Of a stretch of 48,881 nucleotides of DNA, positions 7,317 through 17,029 are shown piece after piece. Source of the stretch: Phycisphaerae bacterium. GTDB lineage: Bacteria > Chloroflexota > Anaerolineae > 4572-78 > J111. The translations under genes were made by a program, and so were the position numbers. The DNA lies in NCBI GenBank assembly GCA_028285035.1, contig JANQQF010000152.1, forward strand, positions 1 to 48,881, given 5' to 3'. Under the pieces are notes generated by a model. It worked only from the letters and a program-made list of their open reading frames with translations. It was not told the DNA's origin and made no database searches. How positions within the stretch are numbered: the first letter of the stretch is position 1; each line of letters opens with the position of its first letter.

Positions 7317-8621
7317 ATGCGAAAATCTCTCAAAATTGGTATTATCTCCCTCGTTATTTTTGTCTGGACCAGTGGGGTCTTTGTGGGGGGAGCAATGGTT
7401 GGTAGTCAATTTGCCCCCTTTGGACCTGACATCGTGCAGGCAGCGGGCGAGGATCAGCCGGAGGAGTTTGCCACATTCTGGCAGGTCTGGAATCTGGCCC
7501 AACGCTTCTTCATCGACCGTGAGGCCCTCGACAACACCCAGCTCACCTACGGGGCCATTAATGGTCTCATTCAAGCCCTCGGCGATGAAGGACACACCCG
7601 TTTCCTCACTCCCGAAGAAGTGACTCGGCAGCGCACCGATATTTCTGGTAAGTTCTTTGGCATCGGCGCCCAAGTTGGTGTTGAGGATGGCCTTCCCGTA
7701 ATTGTCACCCCGCTCGATGGCTCACCGGCTGAAGCAGCAGGTATTCAGGCTGGGGATATTATCATCGAAGTTGACGGTGAAGATGTGACGACCTTTGGTT
7801 TGAATGAGGTGGTTGAACTCATCCGAGGTGAGGAAGGGGTTGAGGTCGTGCTGACCATCTTCCGGCCAGATATCAGTGAGAGTTTGGAAATCTCGATCAT
7901 TCGTGGCGAGATTCGGATTGATGCCGCCACTTGGACAATGATCCCTGGCACCGACGTGGCCCTGATTCGAATGAGCCAATTTAGTGCAAACTTGAAGGAC
8001 GATGTGGTTGTAGCCGTTGAAGAGGCTGAAGCCGAAGGGGCGACCCGACTGATTGTTGATGTGCGCAATAACCCTGGTGGCTTGCTTGATCAAGCCATCA
8101 ATGTGACTAGCCAGTTCCTCACTGACGGCAATGTGTTGCTGCAAGAGGACGCCGAAGGTAATCGTGAAGCCTTTGAAGTGCGTGAGGGTGGCGTGGCTAC
8201 CGAAATTCCGTTGGTCGTTCTGGCCAATCGTGGCTCGGCCAGCTCCGCCGAAATCTTCGCTGGGGCCATTCAGGATCACGAACGCGGGATCGTCATCGGC
8301 GAAACTACCTTCGGGACCGGCACAGTGCTCACCCCGTATCAACTGGATGATGGCTCAGCCATTCTCCTCGGCACCAGCCAATGGCTCACCGCTGAAGGCC
8401 GGCTCATTCGCAAGCAGGGGATCGCGCCCGACATCGAGGTGACTGTACCCGCTGGCTCAAATCTTCTCTCACCATTTGAAGTCCGTGAACTGACAGTCTC
8501 TGAATTGTTGGAGAGTGAAGACGCCCAATTGCTCAGAGCGATTGAAGAGTTGGACGCCTTGCCTGAGGCAAATATCGGCGTGAATACCCCAATTTGGGAG
8601 TCGTTGGATTTGATTAAGTAG
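7317..8621 (+). CDS. Membrane-anchored S41 (C-terminal processing) peptidase homologue lacking the catalytic Lys
   Basis: 434 residues. An N-terminal hydrophobic segment (about 6-28) should anchor it outside the membrane. An N-terminal helical region (50-105) is followed by a PDZ domain (about 112-185, GIGAQVG...GSPAEAAGIQAGDIIIEVDG) that selects C-terminal tails in this family, then the S41 core (205-375: VDVRNNPGGLLDQA, NRGSASSAEIFAGAIQD). The serine nucleophile position is S309 by alignment to E. coli Prc S430. The catalytic Lys of Prc (K455, in FGKGTV) falls on T334 here (TTFGTGTV). The fold and Ser are kept but the classic Ser-Lys dyad is not. It may use another base, or be a binding protein. 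It is a single gene between two terminators, with AAGAAGG before the ATG. Confidence 0.88.
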   Translation: MRKSLKIGIISLVIFVWTSGVFVGGAMVGSQFAPFGPDIVQAAGEDQPEEFATFWQVWNLAQRFFIDREALDNTQLTYGAINGLIQALGDEGHTRFLTPEEVTRQRTDISGKFFGIGAQVGVEDGLPVIVTPLDGSPAEAAGIQAGDIIIEVDGEDVTTFGLNEVVELIRGEEGVEVVLTIFRPDISESLEISIIRGEIRIDAATWTMIPGTDVALIRMSQFSANLKDDVVVAVEEAEAEGATRLIVDVRNNPGGLLDQAINVTSQFLTDGNVLLQEDAEGNREAFEVREGGVATEIPLVVLANRGSASSAEIFAGAIQDHERGIVIGETTFGTGTVLTPYQLDDGSAILLGTSQWLTAEGRLIRKQGIAPDIEVTVPAGSNLLSPFEVRELTVSELLESEDAQLLRAIEELDALPEANIGVNTPIWESLDLIK

Positions 8622-8944
8622 GGATTGCTTGGAAATAAATACAAAAAGACCACCATTCGCAAAGTTGAATGGTGGTCTTTTTGTATTTGAGGGGATGGCC
8701 CTCACCCCCTCTCCCAAATTGGGAGAGGGGGGTCACGTCTAGCTAAATGACAAATCAGGAAATTATGAACAAAGTAAGACCCTAACGTTTTCACTTGTGT
8801 GATTTCGTTGAAATAGCTAGTTTTCTAAACCTGATCTCCATACTATACACTACGAACTACGCAATACAAATGCCCTCTAGCCCCAAACTGACCTCCTAAA
8901 GAAAGCTCTCAGCCCTCATCAGCCCTCATCAGTCCACCTCCGAC
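8622..8944. other. Intergenic region between the S41 gene and gcvP
   Basis: It holds a bidirectional terminator (8641-8685), a palindrome centred on aaatt (ccctctcccaaattgggagaggg, about 8706-8731), and a direct repeat of agccctcatc at 8910-8930. No gene. Confidence 0.6.
8641..8685. terminator. Bidirectional terminator
   Basis: acaaaaagaccaccattc pairs with gaatggtggtctttttgt. A-run and T-run flank the GC stem, so it can serve both the S41 gene (+) and gcvP (-). Confidence 0.85.
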
Positions 8945-11854
8945 CTACGCATACGCCTCAATCGGCACACACGCACAAACCAGATTACGGTCGCCGTAGA
9001 CGTTGTCGATGCGAGCGACGAAGGGCCAGAATTTGGCCTCACGGGTCCAGGCGGTGGGATAGGCGGCTTGGTCACGGCTGTAGGGGCGATTCCAGGTGTC
9101 GCTGGCGATCATCGCGGCCGTGTGTGGGGCCCCTTTGAGAACGTTGTTCTCTGAATCTACTTTATCATCTTCGATGGCTCGAATTTCATCCCGAATGGAA
9201 ATCATTGCCTCGCAGAAACGATCCAACTCGGCCAGCGACTCACTCTCCGTTGGCTCGATCATCAAGGTGCCGGGAACGGGGAAAGACATCGTTGGGGCGT
9301 GGAAGCCATAGTCAATGAGACGCTTGGCGATGTCATCAACCTCAATGTTCAGCAGTTTCAAGGGGCGAACATCCACGATGCATTCGTGAGCGATACGGCC
9401 ATTGGTCCCTTTGTACAGTACAGGATAATGTGGCTCCAATCGTTTGGCGACGTAGTTGGCGTTAAGAATAGCAATCTTCGTTGCCTCGGTTAGCCCTTCA
9501 CCCCCCATCATTGCAATGTAGACATAGGAAATCGGCAGGATACTAGCACTGCCCCAAGGCGCGGCGGACACAGCGCCAATCGGCTCAGAACCACCGGCTT
9601 GCGTAACGACTGAGTGTCCAGGCAAGAAAGGCGCGAGGTGGGCAGCTACCCCAATCGGCCCCATTCCAGGACCACCACCGCCGTGCGGAATACAGAAGGT
9701 TTTGTGTAAGTTAAGGTGACAGACATCCGCCCCAAAATCACCAGGGCGACAGAGGCCGACCTGAGCGTTCATATTGGCCCCATCCATATAGACCTGCCCG
9801 CCGTGGGTATGAATGATATCGCAAATCTCGACGATCGCTTCTTCAAATACGCCGTGGGTGGAGGGATAGGTGACCATCAGCGCCGCAAGGTTATCGCTAT
9901 GGGCTTCTGCTTTCGCTCGCAAATCCGCCACATCGATGTTGCCTTGCTCATCACACTCAACCACAATCACTTGCATCCCCGCCATCACCGCGCTGGCTGG
10001 ATTGGTGCCGTGGGCCGAGCTGGGAATGAGACAGACATCTCGATGAGTATCGCCACGTGATTGATGATAGGCTCGAATGGTCAGCAATCCGGCATATTCT
10101 CCTTGCGAACCCGCATTCGGCTGAAGAGACACGGCAGCAAAGCCTGTCACCTCAACCAACGCCGCCTCTAATTTTTCGAAGAGTTCCTGATATCCTGCCG
10201 CTTGATCAAGCGGTGCAAAGGGATGCACCTGACCAAACTCAGGCCAGGTAACCGGGATCATCTCAGTGGTAGCATTGAGCTTCATCGTGCAGGAGCCAAG
10301 TGGGATCATCGAGAAGGCCAAGGATAAATCTCGGCCTTGCAGTCGATGAATGTAACGCAGCATTTCGGTTTCAGAGTGGTAGCTATTAAACACCGGATGG
10401 GTAAGGTATTCACTGGTACGTTGATAGGGGGCCGCATAAGCCAAATCAATGCTATCGGCCAAGGCCACGGTATCAATTTGGCTCGCCTGATCACCGCCGA
10501 AGACAGCAAACAGATCATTCAAATCAGCCACAGTCACCGTCTCATCAAGAGCCACCCCAACCGCGCCATCATCGTAAATGCGCAGATTGATCTCGCGAGC
10601 CAAAGCCGCCGCCACTAAGTCGTCCTGTGATTGTGAACCACCCGTAATCTTGATGGTATCAAAAATCGGAGCGTCATTGACCGTATAGCCCAATTGCTTT
10701 AAACCTTCGGCCAAGACGCGGGTGAAGAGATGAACCCGCTGGGCAATCTGACGCAAGCCATCAGGGCCGTGATAGACGGCATACATCGAGGCCATAATGG
10801 CCAAGAGGACCTGCGCCGTACAAATATTGCTGGTTGCTTTATCCCGCCGAATATGCTGCTCACGGGTTTGCAGGGCTAATCGCAAGGCAGATGCACCTGT
10901 AGTATCTTTGGAAACGCCGACCAAGCGACCGGGCATCAAGCGCTTATGTTTTTCCAATGTCGCCATATACGCGGCGTGAGGGCCACCGTAGCCCATAGGC
11001 ACACCAAAGCGCTGGCTATTGCCCACAACAACATCCGCCCCAAACTCACCGGGGGGGCGCAGCAGGGTCAGGGCCAGTAAGTCAGCTGCAACCACGACCA
11101 AGGCTCCCACGGCGTGGGCTTGGTCACAAAATTCATCATAGGTTAGGATATCACCATCGGTGGTGGGATATTGAAGCAACGCACCGAAGGTGTTTGAGTT
11201 CAATTCATAAGTGTTATGATCACCGATGACAACATCAATGCCAAGGGGAATGGCCCGCGCTTGTACCACCTCGATGGTTTGGGGATGACAGCGCTCAGAG
11301 ATAAAGAAGATGTTGGCTTTGGATGATCGCTTTTGCGCCCGCTTACAGAGGGTCATCGCCTCTGCTGCGGCTGTGCCCTCATCCAACATCGACGCATTGG
11401 CAATCTCGGTTCCGGTCAATTCACTGACCATCGTCTGGAAATTGAGCAAGGCTTCTAGACGCCCCTGAGCAATCTCGGCCTGATAGGGGGTGTACTGGGT
11501 GTACCAGCCAGGATTTTCGAGGATGTTTCGTAGGATAACCGAGGGAGTTAGACAATTGTGATACCCCATCCCGATGTAAGACCGATAAATTTTGTTCTTG
11601 TTGCCCATAACCCGTAACTCGGCCAAAACCTCTGACTCGGACCGGGGGGTTGGCAACTGCAGAGGCTGTTTAATTCGAATGGCACTAGGCACGGTTTCAT
11701 CAACCAAGGCGTCCAAGGAGTCAACGCCAAGGGTTTCCAGCATTTTGGCGACATCAGCATCGCCAGGGCCAAGATGACGCGAGACAAATTGATCTGTTGG
11801 CCCTAAAAGATCACTATTTTTTATTGTGGTTGACTGTTCTACCATCAAACTCAT
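8945..11854 (-). CDS. gcvP: Glycine dehydrogenase (decarboxylating), P-protein, single-chain
   Basis: 969 residues, the usual length for the fused P-protein, which combines the alpha and beta halves found as gcvPA/gcvPB in other lineages. It decarboxylates glycine with pyridoxal phosphate and transfers the aminomethyl group to the lipoyl arm of GcvH. The N-terminal half opens with the typical [17 protein letters not shown]. The PLP lysine lies in the [18 protein letters not shown] motif near residue 718. The ATG at 11854 has AGGAG 6 nt upstream and starts 9 nt after gcvH ends. It is the last gene of gcvT-gcvH-gcvP. All expected motifs are present. Confidence 0.97.
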   Translation of the reverse strand: MSLMVEQSTTIKNSDLLGPTDQFVSRHLGPGDADVAKMLETLGVDSLDALVDETVPSAIRIKQPLQLPTPRSESEVLAELRVMGNKNKIYRSYIGMGYHNCLTPSVILRNILENPGWYTQYTPYQAEIAQGRLEALLNFQTMVSELTGTEIANASMLDEGTAAAEAMTLCKRAQKRSSKANIFFISERCHPQTIEVVQARAIPLGIDVVIGDHNTYELNSNTFGALLQYPTTDGDILTYDEFCDQAHAVGALVVVAADLLALTLLRPPGEFGADVVVGNSQRFGVPMGYGGPHAAYMATLEKHKRLMPGRLVGVSKDTTGASALRLALQTREQHIRRDKATSNICTAQVLLAIMASMYAVYHGPDGLRQIAQRVHLFTRVLAEGLKQLGYTVNDAPIFDTIKITGGSQSQDDLVAAALAREINLRIYDDGAVGVALDETVTVADLNDLFAVFGGDQASQIDTVALADSIDLAYAAPYQRTSEYLTHPVFNSYHSETEMLRYIHRLQGRDLSLAFSMIPLGSCTMKLNATTEMIPVTWPEFGQVHPFAPLDQAAGYQELFEKLEAALVEVTGFAAVSLQPNAGSQGEYAGLLTIRAYHQSRGDTHRDVCLIPSSAHGTNPASAVMAGMQVIVVECDEQGNIDVADLRAKAEAHSDNLAALMVTYPSTHGVFEEAIVEICDIIHTHGGQVYMDGANMNAQVGLCRPGDFGADVCHLNLHKTFCIPHGGGGPGMGPIGVAAHLAPFLPGHSVVTQAGGSEPIGAVSAAPWGSASILPISYVYIAMMGGEGLTEATKIAILNANYVAKRLEPHYPVLYKGTNGRIAHECIVDVRPLKLLNIEVDDIAKRLIDYGFHAPTMSFPVPGTLMIEPTESESLAELDRFCEAMISIRDEIRAIEDDKVDSENNVLKGAPHTAAMIASDTWNRPYSRDQAAYPTAWTREAKFWPFVARIDNVYGDRNLVCACVPIEAYA

Positions 11855-11863
11855 AAGTCGCTC

Positions 11864-12259
11864 CTAATTTTCAATCGCGCCCGATTCGACTCCCGATTTG
11901 TAATCATCCGCAGTCAAGAGGCTGTCTAACTCAGACGGATCAGACGGTGAAATTTTAATCATCCAGCCTTCACCAAACGCATCATCATTCACCAATTCAG
12001 GTGAATCTTCTAAGGCATCATTGACCGCTGAAATGGTTCCTCCAACGGGCATATAGAGGTCGCTGGCCGATTTTACCGACTCAACCACCCCAAAGGTCTC
12101 ACCTTTGGGCATCTCAGTCCCAACCTCTGGTAGTTCGACATAAACCACATCATTCAATTGATCCTGTGCGTGGTCTGAAATCCCAACGGTGACAACGTCA
12201 CCATCCAAGCGGGCCCACTCGTGTGATTCCTGATATTTAGCCTTAGTATCTAACTTCAT
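11864..12259 (-). CDS. gcvH: Glycine cleavage system H-protein
   Basis: 131 residues, the normal length. H-protein carries the lipoyl arm that shuttles the aminomethyl group from GcvP to GcvT. The lipoylation motif VVESVKSASD is present, with the modified lysine at K63, as is the typical start YQESHEWARLDGDVVTVGISDHAQ. AAAGGAG lies 8 nt before the ATG. It is the middle gene of the operon, 47 bp after gcvT and 9 bp before gcvP. Lipoylation enzymes are not in this window. Confidence 0.97.
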   Translation of the reverse strand: MKLDTKAKYQESHEWARLDGDVVTVGISDHAQDQLNDVVYVELPEVGTEMPKGETFGVVESVKSASDLYMPVGGTISAVNDALEDSPELVNDDAFGEGWMIKISPSDPSELDSLLTADDYKSGVESGAIEN

Positions 12260-12306
12260 TTGTCAATCTCCTTTGTGATTTTAGTTTGGGCAGACTTACC
12301 CATTTT

Positions 12307-13419
12307 TTATTTGCGATACGACGGTCTATACAACGGTCGCCTCACCACAACAGCCGCTTTGGGCTTATTGCGGATCATTACATTAAATTTTGTTCCCACT
12401 TCGGCATAATCCGGCTGAACAAATGCATTGCCACAGTATTTATCGACGGTCGGGGCATACAAGCCGGTGGCAACAGTGCCGATATTGTCTCCGGTCTCAG
12501 CCTGAATCTCATAGCCTTCGCGGGGCACACCCTTATCAACGAGTTCAAATGTAACCAACTTTTTGGATACCCCACCCGCCTTCTGGGCTAACAAGGCTGC
12601 CTTCCCAATAAAATCGGTATCAAAGCTGCAGGCCCAACTTAAGCGGGCCTCAATGGGGGTAATATCTGCGGTAATCTCGTGGCCGTACAAGGCAAATCCC
12701 GGCTCAAATCGCAGACTATCTCGGGCCGCCAAGCCAATGGGGTTGACCTCAATGCCCACAGAGGATCCGGTATCTAAAATTTTCTGCCAAACGTCTACAG
12801 CCTTTTCAGCGGGAAAGAAAAGCTCAACACCATCCTCGCCCGTGTAGCCAGTGCGCCCAATTAAGGTTGGGGTATCAGCCACGGTTGTTTGGACAGAAGT
12901 GAAGCGTGATACGTTATTGAGGTTAGTTTCGGTTAAATGTTGGAGTACGTCCAAGGCTTTTGGGCCTTGTAAGGCAATCATATAGGTTTCGGGGGAAACA
13001 TCAGTGAGGGTGACATCAAAGGAGGCTGCTTGTTGCTGCATCCAGTCAAAATCTTTAGCAAGATTATCGGCATTAACGACAACATACCAATACTCAGGCA
13101 GCTTGTAGATGAAAACATCATCGACAATGCCGCCAGTCTCATAACACATCAAGGCGTAATGCGCCTCGTTGGTGTCCATCAAGCTCACATCCCAGGTCAC
13201 GAGATAGTTGAGATAAGCTTCGGCATCGGGACCAGATACCGTAATTTGGCCCATGTGGTCAATGTCAAACAGGCCCGCCGATTCACGAGTCAGCCGATGT
13301 TCGGCAATGGCTCCCGTTGGATAAAAAACAGGCATCTCCCAGCCCGCAAAGGGCACCATTCGCGCCCCCTGGTCAACATGCCAAGCATACAGTTGTGTGC
13401 GTTGTAAGTTATCGCCCAT
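12307..13419 (-). CDS. gcvT: Aminomethyltransferase, glycine cleavage T-protein
   Basis: 370 residues. It releases ammonia from the aminomethyl-lipoyl group on GcvH and passes the carbon to tetrahydrofolate as 5,10-methylene-THF. Motifs include MVPFAGWEMPVFY, the start of the folate-binding fold (DHMGQITVSGPDA), GYTGEDGVELFF and the ARDSLRFEPGF segment near residue 235 with the conserved Arg. The start ATG at 13419 has AGGAG at an 8-nt spacing. It is the first gene after the glycine riboswitch and its terminator, so expression of all three genes should depend on glycine. Confidence 0.97.
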   Translation of the reverse strand: MGDNLQRTQLYAWHVDQGARMVPFAGWEMPVFYPTGAIAEHRLTRESAGLFDIDHMGQITVSGPDAEAYLNYLVTWDVSLMDTNEAHYALMCYETGGIVDDVFIYKLPEYWYVVVNADNLAKDFDWMQQQAASFDVTLTDVSPETYMIALQGPKALDVLQHLTETNLNNVSRFTSVQTTVADTPTLIGRTGYTGEDGVELFFPAEKAVDVWQKILDTGSSVGIEVNPIGLAARDSLRFEPGFALYGHEITADITPIEARLSWACSFDTDFIGKAALLAQKAGGVSKKLVTFELVDKGVPREGYEIQAETGDNIGTVATGLYAPTVDKYCGNAFVQPDYAEVGTKFNVMIRNKPKAAVVVRRPLYRPSYRK

Positions 13420-13485
13420 TGAAAAGTCTCCTATCAGTCAGGGTATCTTTTTGAAATCCATACTTGTGAAGTGGATTACAAAAGG

Positions 13486-13520
13486 AAAATAAAAATGGGC
13501 ACTTTAGTAGTGTGCCCATT
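13486..13520 (-). terminator. Riboswitch-controlled terminator upstream of gcvT
   Basis: On the minus strand aatgggcac, a 12-nt loop, then gtgcccattttta and more T: a 9-bp stem with a T-run about 70 nt before the gcvT start. It immediately follows the second aptamer and is the likely expression platform. Known glycine riboswitches usually activate gcv, so glycine should disfavour this hairpin. Confidence 0.8.
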
Positions 13521-13720
13521 GGTCCCTGTCCAAAACCTGAGAGATTGACTTTCAAAAGTTTGCCCCGTCGGTGCGGCTTAATGTACTTGCCGGCTCTCCA
13601 GAGATGCCGTCTGAATAACGATCCATTTGCCTGAGAGTTTTGATGGTTAGACAGGCGTTCTAACCATGTTGCACCTTCGGCGGCCCAAAAGAGGCTCTCT
13701 CTCGTTATTCGTCACCCGGC
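13521..13720 (-). ncRNA. Tandem glycine riboswitch
   Basis: Two aptamer-like segments follow each other on the minus strand. Aptamer 1 (about 13620-13715) runs from cgagagagagcc through gggccgccgaaggtgcaa to aactctcaggcaaatgg. Aptamer 2 (about 13522-13615) runs from ctctggagagccggc through gccgcaccgacggggcaaa to aatctctcaggttttgga. The conserved GGAGAG..., GCCGAAGG/GCACCGA and CTCTCAGG(C/T) boxes are the glycine-riboswitch hallmarks, and gcvT lies directly downstream. Boundaries are approximate. Confidence 0.93.
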
Positions 13721-13749
13721 TAAATATTCGAATAATTAATAGTGCAGGG

Positions 13750-13778
13750 AGTTTAACATGGGGGGTATAATTTGTCAA
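13750..13778 (-). promoter_or_regulatory. Promoter of the gcv operon
   Basis: On the minus strand TTGACA (13778-13773), a 17-bp spacer and TAAACT (13755-13750). It overlaps the stop codon of the histidine kinase gene (13775-13777). The predicted start near 13743 is some 25 nt upstream of the first aptamer. Confidence 0.6.
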
Positions 13779-16726
13779 TCAGCTAAAGAAGGGGAGGGGT
13801 TGACGGCCTGCCGGACAATCGTTTCGATGTCAGACGGTAAAAATGGCTTGGATAACCAAGGCAACCCAGATTTTTCTAAAAATAGCCGAGTATCACGGTC
13901 TACGACGTTGCCGGTGATAAAAACAAAGCGCTCTGCCATCGTAGGGTACTCCTGGGACACCCGCTCATAAAGCTCTGTCCCCAAAATATCTGGCATAATC
14001 ATATCACAAATCACTAAGTCGTAGGTTCCCTCTTTTAGACGACGTAAAGCACTGTTCCCATCAGGGGCCGTATCAACATTATGACCTTGCTGGGTTAGCA
14101 CGCGATGGAGCAGTTTTAGCAGTGGGATTTCATCATCAACCGCCAAAATTTTTAGCCCCGTCAGCGGCGCAGGCTGGGGAACAGTAATAGGTAATGGGTT
14201 AGCGTTGACAGGCACCGGGGCGTTAATCGGCAAATTAATGACAAAGGTTGCCCCACCATCGGGATTATTTTCGGCGTGAATCTGCCCTTTGTGCTCCAAA
14301 ATAATGCCAAAACAAATCGACAGGCCTAAGCCTGTTCCTTCGCCCACATCTTTTGTACTAAAAAACGGGTCAAAGATTCGATTAATGATTTTTTGAGGAA
14401 TACCAGGACCATTATCAGAGAAACGTAATTGAATCGCTCGATCTAAGTGCTGTGTTTCAATAATGATGCGACGAGCCGTAGTGACTTGAGCCAATGCCTG
14501 AATCGCATTTGTGATCAGATTGACAAACACTTGCTCTAATTGACGAGGATCTGCCATTGTTTTAGGCAAGCCAAAGTCGAGCGTAGTCAGAACTTGGACT
14601 GATTTCGCCTGTAGCTCATGTTTAACGGCCGTTAGGCTACGATGAACAATGTCATTAAGATCAACTGGCTCGGTTTCTAGCTCAAAGCGACGGGCAAAGG
14701 TTAGCAAATCACGGACAATCAGACGGGCCCGCTCGGCCTGCCGGAAAATTACATCCAGATCCTCACGATAAGCGGCTGGCAAATCGTCTTGTTGCAGCAT
14801 CGTCGAAAAGCCAATAATTGATGTCAACGGGTTGTTCAATTCGTGGGCTACCCCAGCCACCAGTTTCCCAATCGCTGACAATTTTTCCGTTTGTTGTAGC
14901 TCCTGCTCCAACTCGCGTCGATGGGTAATATCCCGACCGATACAGTGAACAGTCGCGGCTTGATGCTCCTCGGGGCGCACCCGGAAGGTGATATCGAGTA
15001 ATATTTCCTCACCGTCTTTACTCAAAATAGGCAATTCAAAGGTTGTTCTGGCTTCAGGTGAGATTAAATGCTCCTTCAATAAATAAAAAAGGATATTGTG
15101 ATATTGAAAGGCGATAAACCGAGTGACGTGTGCCCCTACGATTTCCTTGAGCTGATACCCTGTGGATTTGAGGGCCATTTTATTGGCACTCCTGACCCGA
15201 AAATCGCTATCTAACGTGAGGATAAAGTCATTGGCATTATCAAACAGATCACGATACCCCGCTTCCGCCTTGCGAATTTCTTCAAACAAATCTGCATTCT
15301 TCAAGGCTACTCCCAACTCAGCCGCAATAGCCATAAAAAATTGGGAGTCATGGGGATCAAAGGCATTGAGGCGTGGGCTTTCTGCATTAAGCACAGCCGC
15401 CACCTTGTCGTTAACCATCACTGGGACACACAGCTCAGAGGCGGTATCTGGGGCAATTTGGTAGTAATGCTCAGCCTCATCGACATTGACAATCAAACAA
15501 GGCTTTCGATTACGAAAGACCCAACCGGCCGCGCTGCCATCGATGGGGATGGTCATATTTTCAGACAGTTGGAACCCGACCGTGGCAGGATGGGGGAAAA
15601 TAGAGGTATCATCTTCGGCAGGGAGAAAGAAGCCTAGCCGTTCAACCCCCAATGTCCGATGAAGAGCATCAATGGTACCGCTCAGTACCTGATCAAAATC
15701 AAGACTAGATGCTGCCGCAACCATCACCTCTTGAAGGACTTTGGCTTCGGCCAGCCGATGCATCGCTTCATCATACAAACGGGCGTGCTCAATTACCACG
15801 GCCGCCTGCGCAGTCATCATTTCGGCCAAACGTAACTCATTCGCGGTTAATGGCGCCGTTGTACGAACCCGTCCAATCTCAACCAAGCCGATTGTTCGCC
15901 GACGATACATCAGGGGGATAACCAACAACACCTCAACATTGAGCGCCTGTAACCAAGCAATTCCTGCGGGAGAAATATTTTCAGCATCAACTTCAAGCAG
16001 GGTTGGTGTTTGCGAAATAAGAATTGAGTGAAATAAGGTAAACTCTGCAAGCGAACGCCGTTTTACTTGGGGGTACATTGTTGCACCTGGCCCCGTATAA
16101 CACTGGGTGGTTTGCAGAACATTCTCGGTCTGGTTCCAGTCGGAAATCATACACAGGTCGGCTTGAAGCACCTCCGCGACTTGACGACTAACGGCATCAA
16201 GAACCGTTTCCAGCTCCAAATCCGAGGTGACCATCGTCATTGCCTCAAACAGCATCGCCTGCTCTTCCGAGCGACGTTGTGTTGCGGCTAAAAGCTGAGC
16301 GTTTTCAATAGCCAAGGCTGCGTGATCAGCGATAACTCGCAAAATCTTAAGCCCGTTCTCACTTAAGTAGTCTGGACTCATATTCATCAGCTCAATCACG
16401 CCAATGGTATGTTCGCCCACTTTAAGCGGAACACATAAGATTGAGCGAGTGTGGAAACCGCTCTCCTTGTCAACCTCTTGGTTGAAACGATTATCGGTGC
16501 GTACATCAGAAATTAAAGCAGGCTCTTTATGACTGACCACCCAGCCGATGACCCCTTTGGTGACAGGCAATGTTAAGCCACGGACAGCCTCGGCCCCTGC
16601 GCCAACCGCTGCCTGAATAGTGATGAAGTCGCCATTCGGCTCAAGCAAAGCCACAGATCCGGCTTCAGCCTCAAATATTTCATTAGTGCTAGTGATAACT
16701 TGACTAAGAACTGCCTGCAAATCCAT
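13775..16726 (-). CDS. Multi-GAF/PAS hybrid sensor histidine kinase with C-terminal receiver
   Basis: 983 residues with no membrane segment or signal peptide, so it is a cytoplasmic sensor. In order: GAF (about 1-150), GAF (160-320), GAF (335-485), PAS (495-610), HisKA with the phospho-accepting His in GVAHELNNPLT (about residue 627), HATPase_c (740-845: NLITNAIQAL, DNGPGIP, GEGTGLGLS) and a receiver domain (865-980: AVDDE, VICDMIMPD with the phospho-Asp near 908, SKPF). Family members autophosphorylate on His and pass phosphate to the receiver Asp. No output regulator or cognate partner gene is adjacent, so the pathway is unknown. Its 3' end carries the gcv promoter. Confidence 0.93.
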   Translation of the reverse strand: MDLQAVLSQVITSTNEIFEAEAGSVALLEPNGDFITIQAAVGAGAEAVRGLTLPVTKGVIGWVVSHKEPALISDVRTDNRFNQEVDKESGFHTRSILCVPLKVGEHTIGVIELMNMSPDYLSENGLKILRVIADHAALAIENAQLLAATQRRSEEQAMLFEAMTMVTSDLELETVLDAVSRQVAEVLQADLCMISDWNQTENVLQTTQCYTGPGATMYPQVKRRSLAEFTLFHSILISQTPTLLEVDAENISPAGIAWLQALNVEVLLVIPLMYRRRTIGLVEIGRVRTTAPLTANELRLAEMMTAQAAVVIEHARLYDEAMHRLAEAKVLQEVMVAAASSLDFDQVLSGTIDALHRTLGVERLGFFLPAEDDTSIFPHPATVGFQLSENMTIPIDGSAAGWVFRNRKPCLIVNVDEAEHYYQIAPDTASELCVPVMVNDKVAAVLNAESPRLNAFDPHDSQFFMAIAAELGVALKNADLFEEIRKAEAGYRDLFDNANDFILTLDSDFRVRSANKMALKSTGYQLKEIVGAHVTRFIAFQYHNILFYLLKEHLISPEARTTFELPILSKDGEEILLDITFRVRPEEHQAATVHCIGRDITHRRELEQELQQTEKLSAIGKLVAGVAHELNNPLTSIIGFSTMLQQDDLPAAYREDLDVIFRQAERARLIVRDLLTFARRFELETEPVDLNDIVHRSLTAVKHELQAKSVQVLTTLDFGLPKTMADPRQLEQVFVNLITNAIQALAQVTTARRIIIETQHLDRAIQLRFSDNGPGIPQKIINRIFDPFFSTKDVGEGTGLGLSICFGIILEHKGQIHAENNPDGGATFVINLPINAPVPVNANPLPITVPQPAPLTGLKILAVDDEIPLLKLLHRVLTQQGHNVDTAPDGNSALRRLKEGTYDLVICDMIMPDILGTELYERVSQEYPTMAERFVFITGNVVDRDTRLFLEKSGLPWLSKPFLPSDIETIVRQAVNPSPSLAD

Positions 16727-17029
16727 AATTAAAGCTTTTCCAAAAATAAAAAGAAGGCAACGATAGACATAATAGATTAATCATTGCTTTATGACTATTA
16801 GAAAAGTTTAAGGAATTTTGGAATTCTAGATTGCTGTAACGTTGAAGAAAAATATGTGGAGTTGATGGTGAACTGAATTTGGAATTCCCTAAGCCCGAGG
16901 AAATTGTAACAAACCATTAAGCATAATGCAATATGCCTTTATTCCCCTTTTCTTTATAAGATTGTGCCAGCGTGGTATAATTCTGCCTCTCAATTACTTT
17001 TCGCGAATCAATCTATCTTGGGTAAATCT
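16727..17029. other. Divergent intergenic region
   Basis: AT-rich, no gene seen. A -10-like TATAAT lies at 16976-16981, with a weak -35 TTTATA at 16953-16958 (17-bp spacer), on the plus strand. It would place transcription of the following gene downstream of the GTG at 16964. Confidence 0.45.

Noticed and set aside
7308..8342. Long minus-strand open frames over the S41 peptidase gene
   Set aside because: They mirror conserved S41 motifs on the plus strand and have no family resemblance or Shine-Dalgarno.
8705..8732. Palindrome ccctctcccaaattgggagaggg as a regulatory site
   Set aside because: It is of a common dispersed filler type and lies between two convergent gene ends, after a strong terminator.
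9716..10060. Plus-strand open frame of 114 codons inside gcvP
   Set aside because: Lies opposite the PLP-binding region of a well-recognised enzyme; no independent evidence.
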